Assembly: GCF_023555055.1 (NCBI RefSeq)
Contig: NZ_JAMJPL010000004.1
Location: 290,346-354,345, forward strand
Length of the DNA: 64,000 bases
DNA from: Marinobacter sp. ATCH36
Lineage (GTDB): Bacteria > Pseudomonadota > Gammaproteobacteria > Pseudomonadales > Oleiphilaceae
Direction: 5' to 3'
Numbering within the stretch: position 1 is the first letter of the stretch; every line of letters begins with the position of its first letter. The position numbers were made by a program, and so were the translations under genes. Of this stretch, positions 8,002 to 16,289 are shown in pieces. Under the pieces are notes generated by a model. It did no database searches, was not told the DNA's origin, and worked only from the letters and a program-made list of their open reading frames with translations.

Positions 8002-8748
8002 ATGAGCCGTCATCTTTCTCGTCCTGCCAATGAGGCGTTAACGCTTACGCCGATTGCCCTTACCCGCTCATGTTTTCGGGACAAGTTCGGGGTGCCCCGC
8101 CAGCCGGGGTTGACCCGTTTTGCCCATGCCGATCTGGTGATTCAACCGCCGTTTGATCGGGAGGATGCGTTTCGGGGCCTGGAGTCGGCGAGTCATTTGT
8201 GGTTGACGTTTCAGTTTCATGAGGCGGTTAGGGCCGAGTGGCGGCCGGTGGTTCGGCCGCCGCGGTTGGGGGGAAATAAGAAGATCGGGGTGTTTGCCAG
8301 TCGGTCGCCGTTTCGGCCGAACAGTCTGGGGCTTTCGGTGGTGCGGAATGAGGGGCTTTGTCGCGATGATGGCGGGCGGTTGGTGTTGCGGGTTGGTGAT
8401 CATGATCTGATTGACGGTACGCCAATTCTGGATATAAAGCCGTATCTGCCGTTTGCGGATTCGGTGCCGGAGGCGTCGCTGGGGTGGGCGGATTCGGCGC
8501 CTACGGAGCGACTGCCGGTGGTGTTTCTGGATGAGGCAGAGCAGCAGCTTGCGGGATTGCCGGCGGTTGAATATCCGGATCTGCGGGGGTTGATTGAGGA
8601 TGTGGTGAGTTACGATCCAAGGCCTTCGTTCCGGCGGGGTCGGGATGAGGAGCGGATCTATGGGGCGCATTTCTATGATCTGAATGTGCGTTTCCGGTTT
8701 GTCCATAACGAATCACAGGAGCGTGTCGAAGTGCTAACCGTCTGTTAA
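8002..8748 (+). CDS. trmO: tRNA (t6A37) N6-methyltransferase TrmO
   Basis: A 248-residue SAM-dependent enzyme that methylates N6-threonylcarbamoyladenosine at position 37 of certain threonine tRNAs. The UPF0066/TsaA beta-barrel domain occupies about residues 15-155, with the conserved block around GVFASRSPFRPNSLGLS and the later DGTPILDIKPYLP. The C-terminal extension with DPRPSFR and YDLNVRF is typical of the proteobacterial form. It stands alone after repeat copy A. The gene uses unusually many GG and GTG-rich codons in its middle part, though the protein is intact. Confidence 0.92.
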   Translation: MSRHLSRPANEALTLTPIALTRSCFRDKFGVPRQPGLTRFAHADLVIQPPFDREDAFRGLESASHLWLTFQFHEAVRAEWRPVVRPPRLGGNKKIGVFASRSPFRPNSLGLSVVRNEGLCRDDGGRLVLRVGDHDLIDGTPILDIKPYLPFADSVPEASLGWADSAPTERLPVVFLDEAEQQLAGLPAVEYPDLRGLIEDVVSYDPRPSFRRGRDEERIYGAHFYDLNVRFRFVHNESQERVEVLTVC

Positions 8749-8785
8749 ACTGCAAGTCGGTTATTTTATCGACACGACACAGGGA

Positions 8786-11146
8786 ATGCGTGCCTTGCCT
8801 CCGATCCGGTTATTCAAACGAATAGGTGTACGGCCACTGGCTGCCAGGCTGTTGGTTTATGTGCTGTTGTTCAGTCTGATCCTGTCGCTGGCGGCAACGG
8901 GTGTGCAGATGATTGGCGAGCTCGACCGCCGTACGGAGGAGCTTCGCAGCACTCAGGAGCGTGCGGCAGAGCTTGTTTCCGGTGCGATGAGCAACAATCT
9001 GTGGCTGATGAATTACAGTGAGGTGGCCAACAGTCTGGACGACATGCGGGCCATTCCGGTGATTCAGCACGCCCGGGTGATCACCGCCGCGGGTGAGGAA
9101 TTCAGTACCGGCACCTACCCGGAGGGCCGGGTGATCTCCGAGTCTTTCCCTCTGGTGTTTAACCGCGCGTCTCTCGATAACCCGGAAGCCATGGGTACGC
9201 TTACGGTAACCTCGTCCGTGGAGACGGTTTACAACGAGCTGATGGAACGCGCGTTGCTGACGCTGTTGTTCCAGTCGATGATTGTGATGCTGGGTACGCT
9301 GGGGCTGCTGATTATTGTTCGGCTCACTTTGTCGCGGCACCTGGAGACCATTGCTGATTATGCCGCGCGGCTGAATCTGGATGCGTTGATTGAGCCACTG
9401 CGGCTGCGCCGCAACCCCCCAAAGCGTGGGGATGAGCTTAGCGAGCTGGAGCAGGCCCTGAACACCATGCGCCTGCAATTGCTGGAGGATACCCGTTCCC
9501 TGCGCCAGACATCGATTCAGTCCCAGGATGAACGGGACGAAGCGGTGCGGGCCAACCACGCCAAGAACCAGTTCCTGGCCAATGTCAGCCATGAATTGCG
9601 GATTCCGCTGCAATCCGTTCTGGGTTACGCCAACCTGCTTTCCGACACTCCGCTGGACCAGGACCAGCGCGAGTATGTTCATACCCTGCTGAATGCCTCC
9701 GAGAGCCTGTCGTCCATCATCAATGACCTGCTGGATATTTCCAGCATGGAGGCCGGCAAGCTGGTGCTGGAGGACATCCCCTTCGATCTGCGGGACACCC
9801 TGAATGATCTGGTGCACATGCTGGGCGCCCGGGCCCGTGAAAAAGGCCTGGCCCTGGAATTGCGCATTGACGAGAACCTGCCCTGGGCACTGAGGGGCGA
9901 TCCGGTGCGGCTGCGGCAGATTCTGTTGAATCTGACGTCCAATGCCATCAAGTTTACGGACTCCGGCCACGTGCTGATCAGCATTGAGGTGCTGGGCCGC
10001 CGCGACGACAACGTGCGGCTAAGGGTGGCGGTTGAGGATACCGGGGTCGGTATCAACCCGGAGGACGTTCCGCTGGTGTATGAGCCTTATGTTCAGCTGG
10101 GCCAGCGTTTCCAGCGCCAGCTGCCCGGGGCGGGCCTGGGGCTGACGATCTGCCGCCAGCTGGTTCATCTGATGAGCGGTTCTCTGGCCCTGGAGAGCAA
10201 GCCGGGGGACGGCTCCACCTTCTGGATGGAGCTGACGTTGCCGGTCGCCGCCGAGAGTGCCTCCCGTAGCCGGCCGGATACCAGCATGATCCGCGGCAAG
10301 CGCATTCTGGTGGTGGACTCCTATGAGCTGTCCCGCAAGATTACCCTGGAGATGCTGTCACGGCACGAGCTGGACATTGAAGCGGTTAAATCCGCCGGGG
10401 AAGCACTGACGTCCCTGCGCCTGGCCTCCGATAACCTCGAACCCTTTGATGCCATTGCGCTGGATGGGTTTGTGCCGGATATGGACAGCGATTTGCTGTG
10501 CCGCCAGATTCGCAGCAATCCGGAGTGGGGCCACACCCGGCTGCTGATTCTGTCGTCCAACCCCCAGCGCGGCGACGCGGAGCACTTCCGCCAGGCAGGA
10601 GCCGATGCGTTCCTGAGCAAGTCCCTGCGGGAATCCTGCCTGACACCGATCCTGCATCAACTGTTTGCGGATGCGGCCAAAGACGATCGCCGTTTCCTGA
10701 CCCGTTTCTCCCTGCAGGCCGTCAGTGACAACACCCGCCGCCGGGAGCTGCCCTGTGGCCGCATGAAGGTTCTTTTGGTGGAGGACAACCCGGTTAACCG
10801 CACGCTCTCGCGCCGGCTGCTGGAAAAACTCGGCTGTGATGTGATGACAGCCAATGACGGCGAAGCGGCCACCAGCCTGTGGCAATGGCATCCCTTCGAC
10901 CTGATTTTTATGGACTGCATCATGCCCCGGGTAGACGGCTTTGAAGCTACAAGGCGCCTGCGCCGGTGGGAGAAGGACCACAATCGCAGCCCCGTTCCGG
11001 TGGTGGCTTTGACAGCCAGCGCCATGGAAAAGGACGAGGAACGCTGCCGTGAAGCCGGCATGGATTCCTTTGTTGCCAAGCCTGTCAATATTGAAATGCT
11101 GCGGGCGGTTCTGGAACAATACTGCAAGGCGTCCGCATCCACCTGA
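8786..11146 (+). CDS. membrane hybrid sensor histidine kinase with two receiver domains
   Basis: A 786-residue protein. A transmembrane helix lies near residues 20-42, a periplasmic sensor region at about 43-155 and a second helix at about 156-182. A linker and coiled coil follow, then the dimerisation domain with phospho-acceptor His269 (SHELRIPLQS), and the ATPase domain with an N-box (LNLTSNAIKF), G1 (DTGVGI) and G2 (GAGLGL). Receiver 1 keeps Asp560 (LDGF) but has VDSYE where a paired acidic VDDN is usual. Receiver 2 is canonical (VEDNPVN; Asp710 in MDCIMP; a late Lys in VAKPVN). No Hpt domain is present, so a separate phosphotransfer partner is expected. It is not a standard member of the coaE-yacG neighbourhood. 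Ligand unknown. Confidence 0.92.
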   Translation: MRALPPIRLFKRIGVRPLAARLLVYVLLFSLILSLAATGVQMIGELDRRTEELRSTQERAAELVSGAMSNNLWLMNYSEVANSLDDMRAIPVIQHARVITAAGEEFSTGTYPEGRVISESFPLVFNRASLDNPEAMGTLTVTSSVETVYNELMERALLTLLFQSMIVMLGTLGLLIIVRLTLSRHLETIADYAARLNLDALIEPLRLRRNPPKRGDELSELEQALNTMRLQLLEDTRSLRQTSIQSQDERDEAVRANHAKNQFLANVSHELRIPLQSVLGYANLLSDTPLDQDQREYVHTLLNASESLSSIINDLLDISSMEAGKLVLEDIPFDLRDTLNDLVHMLGARAREKGLALELRIDENLPWALRGDPVRLRQILLNLTSNAIKFTDSGHVLISIEVLGRRDDNVRLRVAVEDTGVGINPEDVPLVYEPYVQLGQRFQRQLPGAGLGLTICRQLVHLMSGSLALESKPGDGSTFWMELTLPVAAESASRSRPDTSMIRGKRILVVDSYELSRKITLEMLSRHELDIEAVKSAGEALTSLRLASDNLEPFDAIALDGFVPDMDSDLLCRQIRSNPEWGHTRLLILSSNPQRGDAEHFRQAGADAFLSKSLRESCLTPILHQLFADAAKDDRRFLTRFSLQAVSDNTRRRELPCGRMKVLLVEDNPVNRTLSRRLLEKLGCDVMTANDGEAATSLWQWHPFDLIFMDCIMPRVDGFEATRRLRRWEKDHNRSPVPVVALTASAMEKDEERCREAGMDSFVAKPVNIEMLRAVLEQYCKASAST

Positions 11147-11164
11147 ACATCTCCAAAGGCTGTC

Positions 11165-11353
11165 ATGAACGTAGAATGTCCCACCTGTAAGAAGTCCGTG
11201 GAATGGACCGAGAGCAATCCTTTTCGCCCTTTCTGCTCCGAACGCTGTAAGCTGATCGATCTGGGCGCCTGGGCGAACGAGGAATACCGGGTGCCTGCCG
11301 AAAACGTCTCGCCAGACGATCTCGACCAGGGTGATGATACAACCAGCCACTAA
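11165..11353 (+). CDS. yacG: DNA gyrase inhibitor YacG
   Basis: A 62-residue zinc protein that in E. coli binds GyrB and blocks gyrase binding to DNA. The Cys4 site is complete: CPTCKK near the N-terminus and [14 protein letters not shown] further on. It is usually directly downstream of coaE; here trmO, the hybrid kinase and an unknown barrel gene intervene. It starts 18 bases after the kinase stop and may be carried on the kinase transcript. Confidence 0.95.
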   Translation: MNVECPTCKKSVEWTESNPFRPFCSERCKLIDLGAWANEEYRVPAENVSPDDLDQGDDTTSH

Positions 11354-11471
11354 AAGCCCGTATTAACCGGCCCTTAACCCGTTTTAAGTTGAGCGCGCCG
11401 GGGCTGCCCGTTACCATTCAACCAAATCAATCCTGATCCGGTTACATTCAATCAATAGAGAAGGTATAAGA

Positions 11472-12026
11472 ATGAAAGTGTCCCGTATTCCTTTTATCGT
11501 TCTGTCCCTTGCCGCAGCGCCGGTTTTTGCTGCCGATGCGGATCTGAGCCTGACCAACGACTCCGTAAAGGGCCAGGTGAATTTTTTCGAGACCAACTCT
11601 GATCTGCAGGTGGGCACTGGCTACACCTATCACGAAGGCAGCCGCCATATCGGCAACGTGGATTTCCACGCCCAGGGCCGCACGGCGCTTGGCAACCTGC
11701 CTACCACAGCGGGCATTGGCGTTCGTGCCATCGGCTGGGATGACGACCGTGTAGACGGCGGTGCGGTTGCCCTTGGCGGGTTCGCCACCGTGAACGTTCC
11801 CGACGTGCCGGGGCTGTCCTTCACCGGCGGGCTTCACTATGCACCGAGCATCCTGTCGTTCGGCGATTCCGACGACATGACCAGCCTGGAACTTCGGGGC
11901 AGCTACCGCGTGATCCGCAATGCCGAGCTCTTTGCCGGTTACCGCTACCTGAATACCAACTTTGAGGGCCGCGGCGACCTCAACCTGGATGAAGGTGTTA
12001 TGGCAGGCATGAAGATCTTCTTCTGA
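11472..12026 (+). CDS. YfaZ-family outer-membrane protein
   Basis: 184 residues with a clear signal peptide (MKVSRIPFIVLSLAAAPVFA, cleaved before ADADL). The remainder consists of amphipathic strands (GTGYTYHEGSRHIGNV, RAIGWDD, LELRGSYRVI, AELFAGYRYLNTNF) and ends in KIFF with C-terminal Phe, as expected for a barrel inserted by BAM. It resembles YfaZ-type proteins of unknown function. A well-spaced GAGAAGG precedes the ATG. It appears monocistronic, with an inverted repeat after the stop. Confidence 0.8.
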   Translation: MKVSRIPFIVLSLAAAPVFAADADLSLTNDSVKGQVNFFETNSDLQVGTGYTYHEGSRHIGNVDFHAQGRTALGNLPTTAGIGVRAIGWDDDRVDGGAVALGGFATVNVPDVPGLSFTGGLHYAPSILSFGDSDDMTSLELRGSYRVIRNAELFAGYRYLNTNFEGRGDLNLDEGVMAGMKIFF

Positions 12027-12028
12027 TC

Positions 12029-12068
12029 GGCAGGGCTGCCACACCCGAAATCGTGCCCTGCCTCACTC
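12029..12068 (+). terminator. probable terminator after yfaZ-like gene
   Basis: GGCAGGGC (12029-12036) and GCCCTGCC (12055-12062) form an eight-pair stem with an 18-base loop starting three bases after the stop codon; TCACTCTTT follows. The T-tract is imperfect. Confidence 0.5.
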
Positions 12069-12127
12069 TTTGCCTTGGTCCATCTTGATAGACTTTTCGC
12101 TCACGCTTCGGGAATGGTTTATCATGC

Positions 12128-14335
12128 ATGGACAACCTTTCAGGACAAACAACCAGGCGGGGCCTCTGGCTTCTTTCAGCGGCATCTGTATTCGCGCTCA
12201 TCGCGGGTTGTGGTGGTGGTGATGATGCCATCGACGACGCAAGAGACCGCGACAACAGCTTCCCACCAGCCAAGAACGCCAACGACGATTTCACCTCCGG
12301 CACCACGGGCGATTCCAGCAATGCCTCCGGGCTTGAACGTAACGAAGTGCGGGTGACGATGGAAGTACCGACATCCGTTGCCCCGGACGGAGAGCCTACC
12401 CGCCGCAACCTCAGAATCATCGAGCCTGACACCATCACTGTCTACCGAACCGACCAGTCTCTCCGCGAGCTTGCCTCTGTAGACGCCCGTTCCCGCACGG
12501 AAAATTCCGGGCGCACCGTCATCGCCTTCAGGGGCGGCCTGCCCCTGGGCCCGGACGTGATCATAGAAGCAAGCTACGGCAACACCCGGCTGCGGGCCCT
12601 GGCTGCCGATGCGGACCGGGATGTGAAGATCAACCCGTTCTCGGAATACCTGGTTGCCAATGCGCTTGGCTCTTACTCAGCCGATGAGTTCAACCGGGTC
12701 ATGGACTGTGTGAACGATGCCGACAGCACCCTGTGCCTGAATAAATATGTGTGGCCCACCCTCGCCGACCAGGTTCACGATTTTGAAATTGATATCCCCG
12801 ATAACCTGGGTGCCCGGGGGGCAATAACGCTGCTGGAAGAGCGGGGAGACTTTGCCCGCTATGTGTCGTCCATGACCGATCTGGCGCTGCTGGGGGAGGA
12901 GTCTACCGGCAGGATCGAAGCCAGCTCCGCGGATTATCACTCAGTATTCTGGGGCGTGGAGCTGGGCCAGACCTTCCGGGAATCCAGTCTTGCCGGTTCC
13001 GGCCAGTGGGGCGTTCGCCTGGCACGTGAAGAGACAGTCACCGACCAGAACGGCACCGGTTATGTCTACCCGGGCCTGACGCTGACGTCCTTCGATGCCT
13101 TCAATATCAAGGTAACCTCCCTGGCTAGTGATATACCCTATGACCGCAAAACACTGGTGCATAGAAGCGACAACGAATTTTTCAACCGTACAGACTGGGA
13201 CCGGAATACCCATTCCTCGTCTCCGGGGGCCGCAACCCTGGAAGACGATATCCGCCTTCTGGCCGGTCGCGCGCTGTTCCAGAGCATCACCGGCCGCAGC
13301 AGCTCGGAAATCATTGGCTGGACCCGCAATCCTTATCATCTGGACGCCTATGTGGGCGGTGGCAGCGAACAGCCTGACCGTTTTCTCAGTGGATATTTCA
13401 CCGCCGGAAAGGCCATCGAGCTGCGTTCCGAGGGCGGTGAACTGAAGCGGGAACGTACCCTGGAGGACCATTATCTCTCGGTGTTTGAACTGAATCTGCT
13501 GCGGCAAGAAGGATTTGACAGGCAGCAGGCACTGAACGGGAAGAGCTACAACCTGGTTTACCTGGCCATCCGCATAGGCGACGAAAACCAACCCATGGTG
13601 GTAGAAAGCGGAGTCGGAGACTGGCAGATCAACGGCCAGACCGTCACCCAGGCGGCGACAACCACCGCGCTTCACAGAGGCAACACCGGAACCGTATCCG
13701 TCTCCCCCGGAACCCGCAACGCCAGTTGGGTGATCAGTGAGCGACGGTCGCGGGTCTGGGATCCCAACGATGGCAACCGTATTGTCAGCAACGGCCGCCT
13801 GAACCTTGACACAAACGCCGCCCCCGACCTGGATGAGACGCCCGACATTGCCATTGGCGCCGCCACCCCGGATGGCACGCTGCTGGGCTTCAATCTGGAC
13901 ACCAACGCCATCGGTGACGGCCTGATGGTGGCCGCGGAGCAAGCCGAAACCGCGCCGCCCACAAGCGGACAGTACCGGCTTCAGGGCGCAACCCTTGGCC
14001 TGTCACAGGGCCGCAACAGACTGGCGCATTTCGATAACGCCCTGCTGGTGATCGAATCGTCAGGCAGTGCGCGCCTGGAAGGCCGGCGGCTGGACACTGT
14101 TCACCGGGTGGATGCCGAAACCGTATCCGCCCCGATAGCCCGGGAACCAGAGGACGTTGCCCTCACCTATAGTGCGAGCAACGATGGGACGGCAACATTC
14201 ACCAACACGGATAGCACTCTGACAATGAACGGATTCTTCACCAACGACCAGAACCAGTTTTTCCTGCAAATCAGAGACACCCAGGGCAATGAAGAAGTAC
14301 TGGGCCTGGTAATGGCCACGCGCCTGCCGGACTGA
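12128..14335 (+). CDS. large unknown lipoprotein
   Basis: 735 residues, function not recognised. The N-terminus is a lipoprotein signal (twin Arg, hydrophobic LLSAASVFALIAGC) with the lipidated Cys followed by GGGDD; Asp is not at +2, which favours outer-membrane sorting. A low-complexity acidic linker follows (about residues 32-70). The body then has segments that look beta-rich, including GAATPDGTLLGFNLDTNA and the C-terminal QFFLQIRDTQGNEEVLGLVMA. Two Cys (VMDCVNDADSTLCLN) may form a disulfide. It stands between a YfaZ-like protein and a peptidoglycan hydrolase, suggesting an envelope role, but this is inference only. Confidence 0.75.
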   Translation: MDNLSGQTTRRGLWLLSAASVFALIAGCGGGDDAIDDARDRDNSFPPAKNANDDFTSGTTGDSSNASGLERNEVRVTMEVPTSVAPDGEPTRRNLRIIEPDTITVYRTDQSLRELASVDARSRTENSGRTVIAFRGGLPLGPDVIIEASYGNTRLRALAADADRDVKINPFSEYLVANALGSYSADEFNRVMDCVNDADSTLCLNKYVWPTLADQVHDFEIDIPDNLGARGAITLLEERGDFARYVSSMTDLALLGEESTGRIEASSADYHSVFWGVELGQTFRESSLAGSGQWGVRLAREETVTDQNGTGYVYPGLTLTSFDAFNIKVTSLASDIPYDRKTLVHRSDNEFFNRTDWDRNTHSSSPGAATLEDDIRLLAGRALFQSITGRSSSEIIGWTRNPYHLDAYVGGGSEQPDRFLSGYFTAGKAIELRSEGGELKRERTLEDHYLSVFELNLLRQEGFDRQQALNGKSYNLVYLAIRIGDENQPMVVESGVGDWQINGQTVTQAATTTALHRGNTGTVSVSPGTRNASWVISERRSRVWDPNDGNRIVSNGRLNLDTNAAPDLDETPDIAIGAATPDGTLLGFNLDTNAIGDGLMVAAEQAETAPPTSGQYRLQGATLGLSQGRNRLAHFDNALLVIESSGSARLEGRRLDTVHRVDAETVSAPIAREPEDVALTYSASNDGTATFTNTDSTLTMNGFFTNDQNQFFLQIRDTQGNEEVLGLVMATRLPD

Positions 14336-14373
14336 CTGGCACCAAACCGCCCGGGCGACGCGGCCGTATTACC

Positions 14374-14382
14374 TGTTATAAT
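14374..14382 (+). promoter_or_regulatory. extended -10 promoter of glucosaminidase gene
   Basis: TGTTATAAT is a full extended -10 element about 32 bases before the ATG at 14414. No good -35 is visible, as expected for this class. A GAGAGG ribosome binding site follows at correct spacing. Confidence 0.55.
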
Positions 14383-14413
14383 CGCTGTCATATCGATTAC
14401 AACGAGAGGTTTT

Positions 14414-15340
14414 ATGTCTTCTGGTATTCGGGCGTTTTTGCTGATTTTTCCAATGGTGGTGTTTGGTTTCTGGGGAGCACTGCACACTCCGGATCCTGAC
14501 CTTGACCGGGACACAGCTGAAACAGAGGACGTCGCGCTGGCCACCTTGCCACCGCTGCCCAGTTGGTCCAAAACTGACCTGCCGGATTTCTCCAACTACC
14601 GCGATACCACTGAGAAGAAGGCGGCGTTTTTCTCGTTTCTCTATCCACGCATTGTGCTGGCAAACGCCCGCATTCTGATTGAACGCGAGTACCTGCAAAG
14701 CCTATCTAGCAAGGACGAGCTCAGTCAATCCGAACTGACCTGGCTGAAAAAACATGCGGAACGTTTGCGGGTGGATGAGGAACCGGGCAGCGCGGACATG
14801 TTCCGGCGGCTGGGGAATCGTCTCGATGTAATTCCACCGTCCCTTATTATGGCGCAGGCCGCCAACGAATCCGCCTGGGGCACCTCCCGCTTCGCCCGCC
14901 GGGGTAATAACCTGTTCGGCCAGTGGTGCTTTTCGAAAGGCTGTGGCCTGGTACCCCAAAGCCGCGTTGAGGGCGCCAGCCATGAGGTGGCCGATTTCGA
15001 CTCACCGTATCTCTCGGTGCGCTCGTACATTCAGAACCTGAATCGTCACCCTGCCTACCAGAAACTTCGGGATGTCCGCCTTAACGCCCGCAACAGCGGC
15101 GATAATGCCACTGGTTCCAGCCTGGCTGCCGGCCTGCTTGATTACTCAGAGCGCGGCGAGGAATACGTGAAAGAAATCAGAAGCATGATCCGCTACAACA
15201 ATCTGTCCTACTACGATGAGAAGTTCCTCAGTGTCCGGGATAGCAGCCAACAGGAACTGCTGGCGCTGGCCTCGGCCCGAGAAGAAGAGGCGCTTTTGCG
15301 AGGCAGTAAAGCGGATGCCACCAACGACAGCGAAGGCTGA
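14414..15340 (+). CDS. Bax-like glucosaminidase (peptidoglycan hydrolase)
   Basis: 308 residues. An N-terminal membrane anchor (IRAFLLIFPMVVFGFWGAL) is followed by a linker and a glucosaminidase domain of the Bax/LytD type (about residues 130-270). The catalytic Glu is in MAQAANESAWGTSRFA, with the downstream GNNLFGQWCFSKGCGLVP and YLSVRSYIQNLNRHPAY blocks typical of the family. It probably cleaves glycan strands in the periplasm. An extended -10 promoter precedes it, and the acyltransferase gene follows by about 50 bases. In this family Bax proteins are named for a chromosomal locus, not apoptosis. Confidence 0.88.
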   Translation: MSSGIRAFLLIFPMVVFGFWGALHTPDPDLDRDTAETEDVALATLPPLPSWSKTDLPDFSNYRDTTEKKAAFFSFLYPRIVLANARILIEREYLQSLSSKDELSQSELTWLKKHAERLRVDEEPGSADMFRRLGNRLDVIPPSLIMAQAANESAWGTSRFARRGNNLFGQWCFSKGCGLVPQSRVEGASHEVADFDSPYLSVRSYIQNLNRHPAYQKLRDVRLNARNSGDNATGSSLAAGLLDYSERGEEYVKEIRSMIRYNNLSYYDEKFLSVRDSSQQELLALASAREEEALLRGSKADATNDSEG

Positions 15341-15389
15341 TTCAGCCACCCGATAATCGTCGAGACTTGTATTCCGGAGATACCTGTCC

Positions 15390-16286
15390 ATGCTCAGTTT
15401 CTTGCCTGCACCAGTCAAAGGTGTGCTTGCAATCGTGCTTGTCCTGCTGAACACCCTGTGGCTTTTTCCGATTCTGATGGTCTTCGCGATTATCAAACTG
15501 GTGATTCCGGCTACCCCGATCCGAAAAGGCTGCACCATTGTTCTCAATCGCATTGCCTGGCTGTGGATCGGCTTCAACAATGTGCTGGCCGATGTGCTGC
15601 ACGATATTGAATGGGACGTGCGCGGGGCCGAGGGCCTGAGCCGGGAGCACTGGTATTTCGTGACCTGCAACCATCAGAGCTGGACTGACATTCCGGCCAT
15701 TCAGCATGTGCTGAACAGCCGTATTCCACTGCTCAAGTTCTTCCTGAAGCAACAGTTGATCTGGGTGCCTTTTCTGGGTATTGCCTGGTGGGCGCTGGAT
15801 TTTCCGTTCATGAAACGGCACACCAAGGAACAGATTGCCCGCCGACCGGAACTGAAAGGCCAGGATGTCGAAACCACCCGCGCGGCCTGCGAGAAGTTTC
15901 GTTATACCCCGGTGACCATCTTCAATTTCATGGAAGGCACCCGGCTGACGCCAGCGAAGCACAAGAGCCAGAATTCACCCTACCGGCATCTGCTTAAACC
16001 CCGTGCCGGTGGCACCGCCTTTGTGCTGGAGGCGATGGGCGAATCACTTCATACCATGCTGGATGTGACGATCCTTTACCCGGAGGGCAAGAGCGGTATC
16101 TGGAGTTACCTGTGCGGGCGAGTGCAGAAAATTGTCATTGATATACGAACCCGGGAAATTCCACAGCGGTTTCTGGGCATGGACTACCAGAATGATCGCG
16201 ACATCCGCGTTGATTTCCAGCGCTGGGTAAGCCAGCTCTGGGAAGAGAAGGACGCCCGGATCGAAGAGCTGAAACGGTCCGCCTGA
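15390..16286 (+). CDS. lysophospholipid acyltransferase (PlsC/YihG-like)
   Basis: 298 residues. Two N-terminal hydrophobic segments are followed by the glycerophosphate acyltransferase fold. Motif I is NHQSWTD (HxxxxD) and the substrate motif is FMEGTR (EGTR), with a later IDIRTREIP. Length and the early membrane segments match YihG/YihF-type inner-membrane acyltransferases rather than the shorter PlsC. Expected reaction: acyl transfer from acyl-ACP or acyl-CoA to a lysophospholipid. The stop codon lies three bases from the stop of the convergent LuxR-type gene, leaving no room for a terminator between them. Confidence 0.88.
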   Translation: MLSFLPAPVKGVLAIVLVLLNTLWLFPILMVFAIIKLVIPATPIRKGCTIVLNRIAWLWIGFNNVLADVLHDIEWDVRGAEGLSREHWYFVTCNHQSWTDIPAIQHVLNSRIPLLKFFLKQQLIWVPFLGIAWWALDFPFMKRHTKEQIARRPELKGQDVETTRAACEKFRYTPVTIFNFMEGTRLTPAKHKSQNSPYRHLLKPRAGGTAFVLEAMGESLHTMLDVTILYPEGKSGIWSYLCGRVQKIVIDIRTREIPQRFLGMDYQNDRDIRVDFQRWVSQLWEEKDARIEELKRSA

Positions 16287-16289
16287 GCT

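Noticed and set aside
8810..9970. 386-codon minus-strand frame
   Set aside because: Antisense shadow of the hybrid sensor kinase, with no recognisable protein features.
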